Shown piece after piece: positions 8,188 to 17,166 of a stretch of 49,533 nucleotides of DNA (position 1 is the first letter of the stretch; each line of letters starts with the position of its first letter). A model generated the notes under the pieces. That model saw only the letters and a list, made by a program, of their open reading frames with translations. It was not told where the DNA came from and ran no database searches. The DNA comes from Fervidicola ferrireducens. Lineage in GTDB: Bacteria; Bacillota; Thermosediminibacteria; Thermosediminibacterales; Thermosediminibacteraceae. The translations under genes and the position numbers were made by a program. The DNA lies in assembly GCF_001562425.1 (NCBI RefSeq), contig NZ_LOED01000018.1, forward strand, positions 1 through 49,533, written 5' to 3'.

Positions 8188-9126
8188 TTAAAAGTCTTCG
8201 CCTTCCTGCGGCATTGAATCAACTTTCTTCTTTTCCGCCATTTGCCTTAGTCGGCAGAAGGAGCAAATTTCCGCTGTGGTCACCTGGCCGCATATCTTGC
8301 ATTCATTTAATTTAACGGGTTCCGAATATTTCTCAAAGAATTTTTTTCCTTTCTTGTAAAAATTGGTAAGAAAGCGCTGTTTCGTGCCGGGGCTTTCATC
8401 TTCCAATTTATTAAGGATTTCTTTATACAATATCGAACTCGCACCTAAAGCATGAGGGCACTCCTCGTGGATGAATTCAATACCGTTGAACAATACGTAG
8501 GCGAGATTTTCCCGTTCGGTCAATGTATATAAAGGCTTTACTTTTTTTACCAGCTTGGGATGGGTGCTCGGTAGCACCGGCGACTGCCTGGCCAGGTACC
8601 CTTCCTGCCAGCTCAGTACATTTCCGAGAAGAGTTGCCGCCTCATCGTCCAGATTGTGACCGGTTGCCACCGCGTCAAATCCGCCGTCTAACGCCACCTT
8701 GTTAAAAAGGTACCTTTTTATCGTCCCGCATAAAGAACAGGTGCTGCGGCGGATTTCCCGGGCTAAGGCCGGGATGCTAAAGCCGTATTCTTTTTCGATG
8801 TTTTTTATTATAACCGGCGCGTTGTTTGCTTGAGAATATCGTTCTACAACTTCCTGTGACCTGTCGGAATACCCGCATATACCCAGGTTGATGTACATGC
8901 CGGTTACGTTGTATCCCAATTTTAATAATATATGCCATAAAGCCATGCTGTCCTTCCCGCCGGACACCACCACCAGGATTCGGTCATTGGGCTTAAACAT
9001 TTTTTCCCTCTTAATGTTCCGCTTTACCTGTTCAGAATAGTAGACCTGAAAGCAACTGCTGCAAAAAGCCGTGTTGTGCCTTTTCAAGTATATCTCGGCC
9101 TTTTCTCCGCACCGACGACAGCGCAC
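8188..9126 (-). CDS. ttuA: TtuA-type tRNA 2-thiolation enzyme
   Basis: 312 residues. An N-terminal zinc finger (CRRC at 3-6, CSSC at 22-25) is followed by the PP-loop ATPase motif SGGKDS (55-60). Cys130, Cys133 (CSLC) and Cys223 (EECPH) fit the Fe-S cluster ligands of TtuA, and a second zinc finger (CKIC, CSFC) closes the protein. TtuA adenylates U54/T54 in the tRNA T-loop and replaces oxygen with sulfur, stabilising tRNA in thermophiles. The sulfur-carrier gene ttuB lies 14 bases upstream in the same operon, which favours TtuA over its relatives TtcA and CTU1. Start is GTG with AAAGGAGGG eight bases upstream. Confidence 0.85.
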   Translation of the reverse strand: MRCRRCGEKAEIYLKRHNTAFCSSCFQVYYSEQVKRNIKREKMFKPNDRILVVVSGGKDSMALWHILLKLGYNVTGMYINLGICGYSDRSQEVVERYSQANNAPVIIKNIEKEYGFSIPALAREIRRSTCSLCGTIKRYLFNKVALDGGFDAVATGHNLDDEAATLLGNVLSWQEGYLARQSPVLPSTHPKLVKKVKPLYTLTERENLAYVLFNGIEFIHEECPHALGASSILYKEILNKLEDESPGTKQRFLTNFYKKGKKFFEKYSEPVKLNECKICGQVTTAEICSFCRLRQMAEKKKVDSMPQEGEDF

Positions 9127-9140
9127 TCAAATCCCTCCTT

Positions 9141-9338
9141 TTATCCTCCGGATATTGCCGAAAGCACTTCAACCACATCTTCCTCGTTTAGCTTTTCGTC
9201 AGGTGTCAGCATTTTGCCATCCCTCAATACCAGATTGGATTCGAGGCTGAAGTTTAATTCTTCGGCCAGCTGCTTCACCGTCTTTATGCCCTTGACTTCT
9301 ACTTCCCTTCTAAACGGCATCTTAAAAATAACCCGCAT
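9141..9338 (-). CDS. ttuB: TtuB-like ubiquitin-fold sulfur carrier
   Basis: 65 residues with the beta-grasp pattern of ThiS/MoaD/TtuB carriers and the terminal Gly-Gly (SAISGG) on which a thiocarboxylate is formed. It sits directly before ttuA and is inferred to supply sulfur for 2-thioribothymidine in tRNA. ATG 9338 is the start because AAAGGAGG lies just upstream; an ATG six codons earlier would place that ribosome site inside the gene. An activating E1-like enzyme is not encoded nearby, so a shared cellular one is presumably used. Confidence 0.85.
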   Translation of the reverse strand: MRVIFKMPFRREVEVKGIKTVKQLAEELNFSLESNLVLRDGKMLTPDEKLNEEDVVEVLSAISGG

Positions 9339-9433
9339 GCTCCTGCCTCCTTTCATTGAAGCGACTTATTTTATTATTTCCTTCCTCCGCAATTTTCTAG
9401 TTATGCTTAAATATAATTTTTTCGTCGATGTCT

Positions 9434-9462
9434 ATTATACCTTCTTTCCTAAATCTGTTCAA
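9434..9462 (-). promoter_or_regulatory. Sigma-A-type promoter of ttuB-ttuA
   Basis: On the minus strand TTGAAC (9457-9462), 17 bases, TATAAT (9434-9439), ending about 95 bases before the ttuB start. Confidence 0.7.
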
Positions 9463-9505
9463 ACCTAAATCACCGTACCTATGTCGACCCATTGAATGGA
9501 CTTTA

Positions 9506-9541
9506 AAAAGGCAGGCACCATCCATACGGCACCTGCCTTTT
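9506..9541 (-). terminator. Rho-independent terminator after the YfcC-type transporter
   Basis: Stem AAAAGGCAGG / CCTGCCTTTT (9506-9515, 9532-9541) with a T tail on the minus strand. It ends the M20 amidohydrolase-transporter transcript; the plus strand also reads as a weak terminator. Confidence 0.75.
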
Positions 9542-9572
9542 GCTTTTCGTTCATACCGCATTTATAAGTTTT

Positions 9573-10973
9573 TTAAAACGGCCCGTAATTTATAGCCACG
9601 GCTATTGCTATGAAGATCATCTGTACAACCAGCATTAAAACGAACAGCGGGGCGTAGTACTTCCACCAGCGGTCCATCGGAACCTTTGCAATGCCGCATA
9701 TTACGGGCAAAAGAGTGGTAGGCCACAATATGTTGGAAAAACCATCGCCGTACTGGTATGCTAAAACGGCAGTCTGCCGCGTAATATTCAGGACGTCAGC
9801 CAACGGCGCCATTATAGGCATGGTAACCGCAGCCATGCCGCTTCCGGAAGGAATCAGGAAACTAATTAAAGTTTGAACAAAGAGCATCCCCTCGGCCGCT
9901 ATCCACTTGGGCCACGAAAGCAAGGGCTGGGAAAGGGCATGAACGATGGTGTCCGTTATTTTTGCCTGATTCATGACTATTAAAATTCCCCTGCCCAAAC
10001 CTACCGCAAAAGCCCCGGAAATAACCTCTTTACATCCTTCCACAAAGTACTCGGCTATCTTGCTGGAACTAAAACCTCCTACGAATCCGCAAGCTATACC
10101 CATTATCAGAAAAAGTCCCGCAAGTTCGTCAATGTACCAACCTAATTTCAACACCCCGTAGACCAAAACAGCTATCGTAATTCCAACTAACGATAAAATT
10201 ACCTTCTGGCGGCCGGTAAACTCTTTTTCCGCTTCACCCACGTTGATTTTAAAGCTGGAATAATCCATATCCTTCACAAGACTTGCCGAAGGATTTTTCT
10301 TGACCTTGGCGGCGTAACGCAAAGTCCACCAAACGGCGATCGATTCAAAAACGACGAAGTTCAAAACCCTGAATCCCAATCCGGAATAAAGAGGAAGGTC
10401 TGCTATACCCTGGGCAACCCCTATGGTAAAGGGGTTTAAGAAAGCCGCAGAAAACCCCGTATTGGTCCCAAGAGAAACCATGCTCATTCCAACAACGGCA
10501 TCATAACCCAAGGCTATGGCAAAGGACACCATTAAAGGGATGAATCCCAGCGTCTCTTCGGACATTCCGAAGATAGCCCCGCCCAAACCGAAGATAAACA
10601 TCGTTATGGGGATCACGATCTGTTCCTTTCCCTTGAATCGCTTTATAAGGTAATATATAGCGCTGTCTAGCGCGCCCGTTTTTAGAACTATGTAAATAGA
10701 CCCATAAACTATGAAGATAAAAAATATTATAGATGCCGCATCTACCATACCCTTTTGAACAGCCACAAATGTATCAAAAAATCCAACAGGCGAGGGTTCA
10801 ACGTATTTGAAGGAATCGGGAATGACCGTCATTTTTTTAGTGTCAGGGTCTTCCACCCTGTCGTACTGCCCCGCAGGAATAATCCATGTAGCAATTGCGG
10901 CAATAACGATCAGGGCAAACAATATGGTAAAAGTATGAGGGATGCTGAATCTTTTTCTTTTACCGCCTTCCAT
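9573..10973 (-). CDS. YfcC-family (DcuC/AbgT-like) membrane transporter
   Basis: 466 residues with about 12 membrane segments. The start (FSIPHTFTILFALIVIAA, then WIIPAGQYDR) and the FGMSEETLGF and LIPSGSGMAAVTMPIMAPLA segments are typical of the YfcC family in the C4-dicarboxylate/arginine-ornithine carrier superfamily. Substrates of this family are mostly unproved. It lies 23 bases downstream of an M20 amidohydrolase, so uptake of an acylated or peptide-like compound that the hydrolase then splits is a reasonable inference. GGGGAGG precedes the ATG. Confidence 0.85.
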   Translation of the reverse strand: MEGGKRKRFSIPHTFTILFALIVIAAIATWIIPAGQYDRVEDPDTKKMTVIPDSFKYVEPSPVGFFDTFVAVQKGMVDAASIIFFIFIVYGSIYIVLKTGALDSAIYYLIKRFKGKEQIVIPITMFIFGLGGAIFGMSEETLGFIPLMVSFAIALGYDAVVGMSMVSLGTNTGFSAAFLNPFTIGVAQGIADLPLYSGLGFRVLNFVVFESIAVWWTLRYAAKVKKNPSASLVKDMDYSSFKINVGEAEKEFTGRQKVILSLVGITIAVLVYGVLKLGWYIDELAGLFLIMGIACGFVGGFSSSKIAEYFVEGCKEVISGAFAVGLGRGILIVMNQAKITDTIVHALSQPLLSWPKWIAAEGMLFVQTLISFLIPSGSGMAAVTMPIMAPLADVLNITRQTAVLAYQYGDGFSNILWPTTLLPVICGIAKVPMDRWWKYYAPLFVLMLVVQMIFIAIAVAINYGPF

Positions 10974-10996
10974 AAAAATACCTCCCCTTGCAAGTT

Positions 10997-12163
10997 TTAT
11001 TTTACAGTTTTTTCAAACTCTTCCTTTACTTTTCTCATCAATTCTTCGTCGGTCATCAAATCCAACCCCGTAAGGGCCAGAGCCTTTGCTGAAACCAGTG
11101 CGGCCTGCTTGCCTCTTTCGGAGCCAGCGGCTTTCAAAAATTCAACCGAATGGGCCGAAACGTTGCCTTCGGTTATAGCAATATGGGGATGAATCGCCGG
11201 AACTACCTGGCTAACATTTCCCATGTCCGTAGAACCTATACCCTCTTCTTCTTCGCTAATATCTTCGCATCCCAGTTTTTGAAGATTTACCTTAAACGCA
11301 TCGGCCATGGTCCGGTTTGTCACCAGATTGTCGAATCCCAACTCGAAATTTCTATAGGAAAGCTTCGCACCCGTTGCCAACTCTGCTCCCCTTGCGCAGG
11401 CTATGACCTTTTCTTTTACTTCCAGCATGTACTTTTTGTCCTTCGCCCTCACGTAAAAGCGGGCAACGGCCCTGTCCGGGATTATGTTGGGGGCCTTCCC
11501 CCCTTCCGTAATTATTCCGTGAATTCTAGCGTCCGGTCTCAGCTGCTGCCTTAAAGCATTTATCCCGTTAAAAAGGAGAATAACCGCATCTAAGGCATTT
11601 ATTCCCAGATGAGGCGCTGCTGCCGCATGGGCCGCCTTTCCTTCATATTCAAACTCCAGCGCCTCCATAGCCAGGGACGTGGAATACACCGTCGTTTTGT
11701 TGCCAGGGTGAACCATCATAGCTGCATCGACCTCGTCAAAAACGCCTTTTTCGACCAGTATCACTTTTGCCCCGTTAGTTTCCTCTGCAGGACAACCTAT
11801 CAATAGCACTTCGCCGGAAAGTTCTTCGCTCATCGCGCCCAATGCTGCAGCAGCCCCAAAGCTTGCAGCGGCTATTAAATTGTGACCGCAGGCATGGCCT
11901 ATTTCAGGGAGCGCATCGTATTCGGCAAGAAAAGCCACTCTGCAACCGGGTTTACGGCCCTTTTTTCGTGCCACAAAAGCCGTGGGCAATCCTTCTATTT
12001 CCTCCACAGAGAAGCCGTACTTACTTATTTTCTCTTTCAAAAGTCTGGATGCTTTAAACTCCTGATTTCCCAGCTCTGGATTATTGTATATTTCGTCGGA
12101 CACTTCAAAAATTTCGCTTTTTATATCGTCCAGAAATTTAACTATTCTATCTTTTAAATCCAT
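10997..12163 (-). CDS. M20-family amidohydrolase (M20D type)
   Basis: 388 residues. The metal-binding motif HACGHN (about residues 92-97), the preceding EYDALPEIG and the later AEETNGAK (about 130) place it in the M20D group of zinc-dependent amidohydrolases, which cleave N-acyl amino acids, hippurate-like compounds or aminobenzoyl-glutamate. The dimerisation domain (about residues 175-290) is complete, including HAAAAPHLG. It forms an operon with the YfcC-type transporter downstream. The start ATG follows AAAGGAGG. Exact substrate cannot be told from sequence. Confidence 0.85.
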   Translation of the reverse strand: MDLKDRIVKFLDDIKSEIFEVSDEIYNNPELGNQEFKASRLLKEKISKYGFSVEEIEGLPTAFVARKKGRKPGCRVAFLAEYDALPEIGHACGHNLIAAASFGAAAALGAMSEELSGEVLLIGCPAEETNGAKVILVEKGVFDEVDAAMMVHPGNKTTVYSTSLAMEALEFEYEGKAAHAAAAPHLGINALDAVILLFNGINALRQQLRPDARIHGIITEGGKAPNIIPDRAVARFYVRAKDKKYMLEVKEKVIACARGAELATGAKLSYRNFELGFDNLVTNRTMADAFKVNLQKLGCEDISEEEEGIGSTDMGNVSQVVPAIHPHIAITEGNVSAHSVEFLKAAGSERGKQAALVSAKALALTGLDLMTDEELMRKVKEEFEKTVK

Positions 12164-12281
12164 AACTAATACACCTCCTTTACTTTTGATGCATAACTTT
12201 TACTTATTTATTTTAATTATACATAAAGGTTGATATTTTTTATTTTACCGCATTGAAGATAATAAATTCAATATATAAAAT

Positions 12282-12304
12282 AAAAAAAGCACCCTGTACG
12301 GTGC
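12282..12304 (-). terminator. Rho-independent terminator after smpB
   Basis: On the minus strand GCACC / GGTGC (12289-12293, 12300-12304) with a six-base loop, followed by seven T. The stem is short but the T tract is strong. Confidence 0.6.
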
Positions 12305-12317
12305 CTACCTAATAACC

Positions 12318-12785
12318 TTATCTGTAATACTCCTTTAAGGCTTTCTCCATCTCCCTCTGGGCGTCCCTGCGCTTTATATCTTCCCTCTTGTCGTACAACG
12401 TTTTTCCCTTAGCGACCGCCAATTCGACCTTTACAAGACCCCTTTCGTTCAAGTAAACCCTAAGGGGTATCAGCGTCACTCCTTTTTCTTTTACAAGGCC
12501 GTAGAGCCTGTCTATCTCTTTGCGGTGCATCAGGAGCTTTCTTGGCCTTAATGGGTCTTTGTTGTGTATGTTTCCCTTCTCGTACGGGCTTATGTGCATG
12601 TTGTAGAGGTAAAGCTCCCCCTTTTCCACCCGCGCAAAGCTGTCCTTCAAATTGGCCTTGCCTTCCCTCAAAGATTTTACTTCGGTCCCGGAAAGTGCAA
12701 TGCCGGCTTCATAAGTTTCTAGAATATGGTAATCGTGTCTTGCCTTCCGGTTGGTCACCAAATCCCGACTTACCCTCTCTCTCAA
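12318..12785 (-). CDS. smpB: SsrA-binding protein SmpB
   Basis: 155 residues, normal length. Recognised by [11 protein letters not shown] near the N-terminus, [17 protein letters not shown] (about residues 33-49), [11 protein letters not shown] and the basic C-terminal tail ([17 protein letters not shown]) that inserts into the ribosome. SmpB binds tmRNA and rescues stalled ribosomes. It follows rnr by 15 bases, the usual Firmicute pairing; RNase R degrades the faulty mRNA in the same process. The start is TTG with GGGGG eight bases upstream. No tmRNA gene was recognised in the window. Confidence 0.95.
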   Translation of the reverse strand: MRERVSRDLVTNRKARHDYHILETYEAGIALSGTEVKSLREGKANLKDSFARVEKGELYLYNMHISPYEKGNIHNKDPLRPRKLLMHRKEIDRLYGLVKEKGVTLIPLRVYLNERGLVKVELAVAKGKTLYDKREDIKRRDAQREMEKALKEYYR

Positions 12786-12800
12786 ATCTCTCGCCCCCTT

Positions 12801-14930
12801 CTAGTCCAGTTTCTCTTCGAAAATAAAGTCTATCTGCCGCTCATTTTTGTTCACCCTGGCGACCCGTACTTTCACACGATCACCTATCTTGAAAACTTTT
12901 TTCGTCCTTTCGCCTCTTAAGGTTATTGATTTTTCGTCGAACCGGTAAAAATCGTCTTCCAAAGTGCTTACGTGGACCAGGCCTTCTACGGTGTTTTCCA
13001 GCTCCACAAAAAAGCCGAAAGGGGTGACGCTGGATATTATGCCAGGGAAGACTTCGCCTATTTTCCCTGCCATGTACTCCGCCATTTTGAGTTGCACCGT
13101 TTCCCTTTCCGCTTCTTCGGCTATCCGTTCCCTTTCGGAAGAATGCTTTGCTATCCGGCCCAACACTTCGTTGAGGTCTTCCTGGCGCTCCTCATTCAGT
13201 TTGCCTTCCAGTTGTTCCCTGAGGATGCGGTGAATGACCAAATCGGGATAGCGTCGAATCGGTGATGTAAAGTGAGTGTAATAATGGGACGCCAGCCCGA
13301 AATGCCCTAGGTTTTCTTCGCTGTAACGAGCTCTCTTCAATGACCTCAAGAGCACGGTGCTCACAACCCGCTCCTCGGGCTTACCTTTTACCGCCTCCAA
13401 AATCTGCTGCAGGGCTTTCGGTTTTATGTTCTTTATGCCTTTTATGGAATATCCGAGATTGTGTAAAAACTCCTGCAGGGCGTACATCTTCTCCATGTTT
13501 GGTATCTCGTGCACTCTGTACACAAAGGGGACTTTCAACCAGTACATGTGCTCGGCTATGACCTCATTGGCTGCCAGCATAAACTCTTCAATTATTCTTT
13601 CTCCCGTGCGCCTCTCCTCTTTTCTTATCTCCACAGGACGCCCGTTTTCGTCCAGGATTACTTTCGCTTCCTCGAAATTGAAGTCCAGGCTTCCCCTTTC
13701 AAACCGCTTCCGGTTCAATTTTGCCGCGAGTTCTTCCATCAACTTGAAGTCTTCTATCAGATACTCGTAACGCTTTATCGTTTCTTCGTCATTTTCCTCC
13801 AAAATTTTATTGACCGCAGTATAGGTCATGCGCTCGCAGGTTCTGATGACGCTCGGAGTTATCTGGTAACTTTTTACCCTGGCGCTCTCGTCAAAATCGA
13901 TGATTACGCTCATCGTAAGGCGTGGGACCTTCGGATTTAGACTGCAGATGCCGTTAGAGAGCTTTGGAGGCAGCATCGGTATCACTCGGTCCACGAGGTA
14001 CACGCTGCAGCCCCTTTTTCTCGCTTCTTTATCCAAAGGGGTGTCTTCCTTTACGTAATAACTTACATCGGCTATGTGGACTCCCAACCTATAGCCGCCG
14101 GGTATTTTTTTTACCGACACCGCGTCATCCAGGTCTTTCGCATCCTCGCCGTCTATGGTCACTATTTTTTCGTTTCTTAAGTCCAGTCTTCCTTTTAGTT
14201 CCTCATCGGTTATTTCTTCCGGTATCTGTTCAGCCTGCCTAAGGACTTTCTCCGGGAATTCCAAAGGCAGGTTGTATTTTTTTATAACTGCCAGCACATC
14301 AATGCCCGGCTCGTCCTCGTAACCCAATATCTCAGTCACGCGACCTTCGGGGTTTCGCCGTCCTTCGGGCCATCTGGTGATGCTCACAACTACTTTTTGG
14401 CCCGATTTTGCCCCCGCCGTGTCGCTTTTGGGCACGAAAACGTCAAAGTAAAATCTCTTGTCGTCCGGAGTTACAAAGGCAAACTGCTTTCTGCACTCGA
14501 TAGTGCCTACAATCCTCGTGGACGCTCTCTTCAGTATCCGGACGACTTCTCCTTCGAGCCTTCCGCCAGATGGTTTGAAAAGCGGCCTGACTATTACTCT
14601 GTCGCCGTGTACAGCGCCGTTCAGGTTTTCCAGCCCGATGTATATATCTTCCATTTCGGGATTGTCCGGAATCAAAAAGGCATATCCTTTGGGGTTGCCT
14701 TCCAAGTGCCCTACTACCAGGTTCATTCGCTCGGGAAGACCGTACCTGCCCTTTCTGTTCTTAACCACAAGGCCTTCCTTTTCCATTGACTGGAGGGTCT
14801 TAAGTAATAGGTCCGCCTCCTTTATGTCAAGATCCAACGCTACCAGTATTTCCCCTTCGGTCATGGGTCTGTATCCTTCGCTTTTCATTAATTCAAGGAT
14901 TTTTTCTTTCAGTCTCAGTTTTATATCCAC
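12801..14930 (-). CDS. rnr: Ribonuclease R
   Basis: 709 residues: N-terminal winged-helix (1-65), two cold-shock domains (about 70-220), RNB catalytic domain (about 245-575) with acidic active site GEDAKDLDDAVSV, and a C-terminal S1 domain (about 620-705). It is a 3'-5' exoribonuclease that digests structured RNA and works with SmpB-tmRNA on stalled messages. The start is unclear: the GTG used here overlaps the only good ribosome site (GGAGGTG), so initiation a few codons later, for example at CTG 14918, is possible. No other ATG start fits the winged-helix domain. Confidence 0.93.
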   Translation of the reverse strand: MDIKLRLKEKILELMKSEGYRPMTEGEILVALDLDIKEADLLLKTLQSMEKEGLVVKNRKGRYGLPERMNLVVGHLEGNPKGYAFLIPDNPEMEDIYIGLENLNGAVHGDRVIVRPLFKPSGGRLEGEVVRILKRASTRIVGTIECRKQFAFVTPDDKRFYFDVFVPKSDTAGAKSGQKVVVSITRWPEGRRNPEGRVTEILGYEDEPGIDVLAVIKKYNLPLEFPEKVLRQAEQIPEEITDEELKGRLDLRNEKIVTIDGEDAKDLDDAVSVKKIPGGYRLGVHIADVSYYVKEDTPLDKEARKRGCSVYLVDRVIPMLPPKLSNGICSLNPKVPRLTMSVIIDFDESARVKSYQITPSVIRTCERMTYTAVNKILEENDEETIKRYEYLIEDFKLMEELAAKLNRKRFERGSLDFNFEEAKVILDENGRPVEIRKEERRTGERIIEEFMLAANEVIAEHMYWLKVPFVYRVHEIPNMEKMYALQEFLHNLGYSIKGIKNIKPKALQQILEAVKGKPEERVVSTVLLRSLKRARYSEENLGHFGLASHYYTHFTSPIRRYPDLVIHRILREQLEGKLNEERQEDLNEVLGRIAKHSSERERIAEEAERETVQLKMAEYMAGKIGEVFPGIISSVTPFGFFVELENTVEGLVHVSTLEDDFYRFDEKSITLRGERTKKVFKIGDRVKVRVARVNKNERQIDFIFEEKLD

Positions 14931-15038
14931 CTCCGATGAATTTTCTGCAAAACTCCCTAAGTAGTTTTCCCAATCTTTTCATTCATTTTACACCTTTGCT
15001 CCATTTTTGGCAAGTTTTCGAGGTCTTTTTGCTGAAAC

Positions 15039-16169
15039 CTATATCAAAAGCGCGATTCCGACTGCGGCCAAAATCCCCATAAATCCACCAAAATAAAAGG
15101 GCGCCGGTGCTCCAAAGGCATTCCACAGAGCCCCCGCTACGAGAGAAGCGGGCAAAAGGCCTATGCCCACCAGAGTGGCGTGGAGCCCAATCATAGTCCC
15201 TCTTACGTTTTCCGGAGCTATATCGGAGATAAAGGCCTTTTCCACCCCTTCGGTAAACGCCATGTAAAGCCCGTAAGCTGCAAAAAGCGCCCATATGGAG
15301 GCAGGCGTGCTTGCCAGGGCGAATCCGAAGTATACTAGGCCGTAAACCAGATATCCGGCCACTATCAATGCCTTCCTGCCTATTCGGTCGGAAATGGCTC
15401 CCGCAGGATATGAGGCGGCGTTGTACACCAGGTTGTATGTAAGGTAAAGAAGGAGTATGGTTTTTGCATCAAATCCCACATCTTTTGCCCTTAAAAGCAG
15501 GAACTGGTTCGAGGAGTTGCCCAAGGTGAATATGAACATCAGGATCAGAAAGGATTTCAACCGGCGGTCCAGGGCGTTCCAGTTCAGGGATGGCCTTTCT
15601 TTACTTATTTTGGCAACTCCCTTTTCCCGGACGAAAAATAAAGCCATTACGCCCATAACTGCCGGAATCAGGGAGTAGAGGAATATCTGGCGGAAATCGA
15701 CATGCTCCCTGGATATGAAGTAATAGGCCAGCAGCACTCCTATCGTCGCCCCAAGGGTATCCATGGTCCTGTGGAGCCCGAAAGCCCTGCCGCGGGCATC
15801 TTCGGAAGACGATTCGGCTATGAGGGCGTCCCGGGGAGCGGTTCTTATGCCCTTGCCGAACCTGTCGACGACTCTCCCTGCGAGTACTACCGGCCAGGAA
15901 AAAGCTGTGTAAAGGAGAATCTTTCCCAAAGTGGAAGCGCCGTACCCGGCTATGGCAAAGGGCTTGCGGCGTTTTATCCTGTCCGAGAAGTACCCCGAAA
16001 AAACTTTCAGCAAACTCGCTAGGCTCTCGGCAATTCCCTCGATGGTCCCGACGATAAGTGGGGTAGCTCCTAGCTTGGTAGTAAGAAAAATGGGCAGCAA
16101 TGGGTAGACCATTTCCGTGCTTATGTCCGTTAAAAGGCTTGTAATACCGAGTAGGATTATGTTGAACAT
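15039..16169 (-). CDS. Major facilitator superfamily transporter
   Basis: 376 residues with 12 predicted membrane segments. It shows the MFS loop motif GYFSDRIKRRKPF after TM2 and a second copy SDRIGRKALIV after TM8, plus DRFGKGIRTAPRDAL, common in a subgroup linked to drug or metal-compound efflux. The ATG at 16169 overlaps the stop of the ChrB-like gene by one base (TAATG) with GGAGG upstream, so translation is coupled. The longer frame upstream has no ribosome site. Substrate is unknown; the partner suggests an oxyanion or stress-related compound. Confidence 0.85.
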   Translation of the reverse strand: MFNIILLGITSLLTDISTEMVYPLLPIFLTTKLGATPLIVGTIEGIAESLASLLKVFSGYFSDRIKRRKPFAIAGYGASTLGKILLYTAFSWPVVLAGRVVDRFGKGIRTAPRDALIAESSSEDARGRAFGLHRTMDTLGATIGVLLAYYFISREHVDFRQIFLYSLIPAVMGVMALFFVREKGVAKISKERPSLNWNALDRRLKSFLILMFIFTLGNSSNQFLLLRAKDVGFDAKTILLLYLTYNLVYNAASYPAGAISDRIGRKALIVAGYLVYGLVYFGFALASTPASIWALFAAYGLYMAFTEGVEKAFISDIAPENVRGTMIGLHATLVGIGLLPASLVAGALWNAFGAPAPFYFGGFMGILAAVGIALLI

Positions 16170-16714
16170 TACATAGATCCCTCCATCCCGTAAACTTTCT
16201 GGGCAAAGTCGGCAAATTCTCTTCTGCACTCTTCCAGAATCTCTTGTGCTCTTGCACTTAAAGGTGCTCCGAAAAAATCCCTCGCTTTTATTTTGTCAAA
16301 CCATCGAAGGAGCTTCCCCAGCTCCTCCTCGTTTTCCTCAAGTTCTGCAAAGGTGAAATTTCCCCTCTCTGTCTCTTTCTTGAGTTCCGCAAAAAAGTCG
16401 CCGCATTTTTCAATGAGCTCTTCATACTCTTTATTCCGCTGGGCGTTGAAGGATTCTATAAGATTTTCGACGTCACCTTTCGATACCGTCTCCACCTCGA
16501 ATAGATGGGCTTCGCCTCCCGCAGACCTGATCTCCCTGGCAAAATCCAAAAGCTCCTTTTTCAAACTATCCAGCAAGGGGCAGATGGCTGCCGATTGCTG
16601 AAGATAAAGGGCCCCTATTTCCTTCATCTTGCGCCAGGCTTTTACTCTGAAGGTCGACGGCTCTACGGGCACCCTGTAGATCAATAGCAGCCACTTCCGG
16701 TCACTATCGGTCAT
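16169..16714 (-). CDS. ChrB N-terminal-like protein
   Basis: 181 residues. The opening WLLLIYRVPVEPSTFRVKAW followed by KEIGALYLQQSAAICP is the signature of the ChrB N-terminal family, found in chromate-resistance loci and in many stand-alone proteins. The rest is a charged, helical region (about residues 60-150). It lacks the C-terminal domain of full-length ChrB. It is the first gene of an operon with an MFS transporter and lies behind an operator-like repeat. ATG 16714 is chosen because AAAGGGG has the best spacing to it. Whether chromate is the real signal or substrate is not shown. Confidence 0.7.
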   Translation of the reverse strand: MTDSDRKWLLLIYRVPVEPSTFRVKAWRKMKEIGALYLQQSAAICPLLDSLKKELLDFAREIRSAGGEAHLFEVETVSKGDVENLIESFNAQRNKEYEELIEKCGDFFAELKKETERGNFTFAELEENEEELGKLLRWFDKIKARDFFGAPLSARAQEILEECRREFADFAQKVYGMEGSM

Positions 16715-16733
16715 TTTCATACCCCTTTCTTGT

Positions 16734-16775
16734 AACATTTGTTTCTATTATAAATATAACAAATGTTTCATTAAA
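16734..16775 (-). promoter_or_regulatory. Promoter with two-box operator for the ChrB-like/MFS operon
   Basis: A minus-strand -10 TATAAT (16747-16752) lies between two AACA-N2-TGTT boxes: AACATTTGTT at 16734-16743 and AACAAATGTT at 16758-16767, inverted copies of each other. The -35 (TTTAAT, 16770-16775) is poor. The layout predicts repression by a dimeric regulator binding over the -10. The regulator is not encoded next to it. Confidence 0.6.
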
Positions 16776-16914
16776 AAACAACCATTATTTTATTTTTTAG
16801 GAAAAAATATTTCAAGCTGAAGGACTGACTTATTACCAGAATTTTAACAATATGTTGTAATAGCCTTGATTTATTCAATAAATCGGTTAAAATTTCTTAT
16901 GGAGGTGAACGGTT

Positions 16915-17115
16915 TTGGAATGCATCATAACGAAAAATAAAGCCATCTGCACGTGCACTTACGAGCCATGCCCCCGTAAGGGACGCTGCTGCGAGTGCCT
17001 GCATTACCACAGAAGAAATGGAGAGCTGCCCGCATGTTACTTTTCGAAGGAAGCCGAAAAGACTTACAATAGGTCTATAGAATTTTTTATTGAGGATTAT
17101 AATTCAAGGCGCTAG
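16915..17115 (+). CDS. Small cysteine-rich protein (DUF6485-like)
   Basis: 66 residues with seven or more cysteines in the first 45 (CTCTYEPC, then [10 protein letters not shown], then ACYF), suggesting a compact metal-binding fold. It resembles the short DUF6485 proteins of anaerobic bacteria, whose function is unknown. The start is TTG with a strong GGAGGTGA site six bases upstream. It is monocistronic and converges on the rubrerythrin gene, sharing the terminator at 17127-17162. Confidence 0.7.
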   Translation: MECIITKNKAICTCTYEPCPRKGRCCECLHYHRRNGELPACYFSKEAEKTYNRSIEFFIEDYNSRR

Positions 17116-17126
17116 ATCTAAAAAAT

Positions 17127-17162
17127 AAATCCGCTTTTAGGCTTGAACCTAAAAGCGGATTT
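17127..17162. terminator. Shared terminator between convergent genes
   Basis: Perfect 15-base stem AAATCCGCTTTTAGG / CCTAAAAGCGGATTT with a six-base loop. The minus strand has a strong T-rich tail (end of rubrerythrin); the plus-strand tail is weaker (end of the cysteine-rich gene). Confidence 0.85.
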
Positions 17163-17166
17163 GTCA

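Noticed and set aside
12218-12320. tmRNA (ssrA) next to smpB
   Set aside because: The gap holds only a terminator hairpin and AT-rich sequence; no tRNA-like ends or tag-coding region are present.
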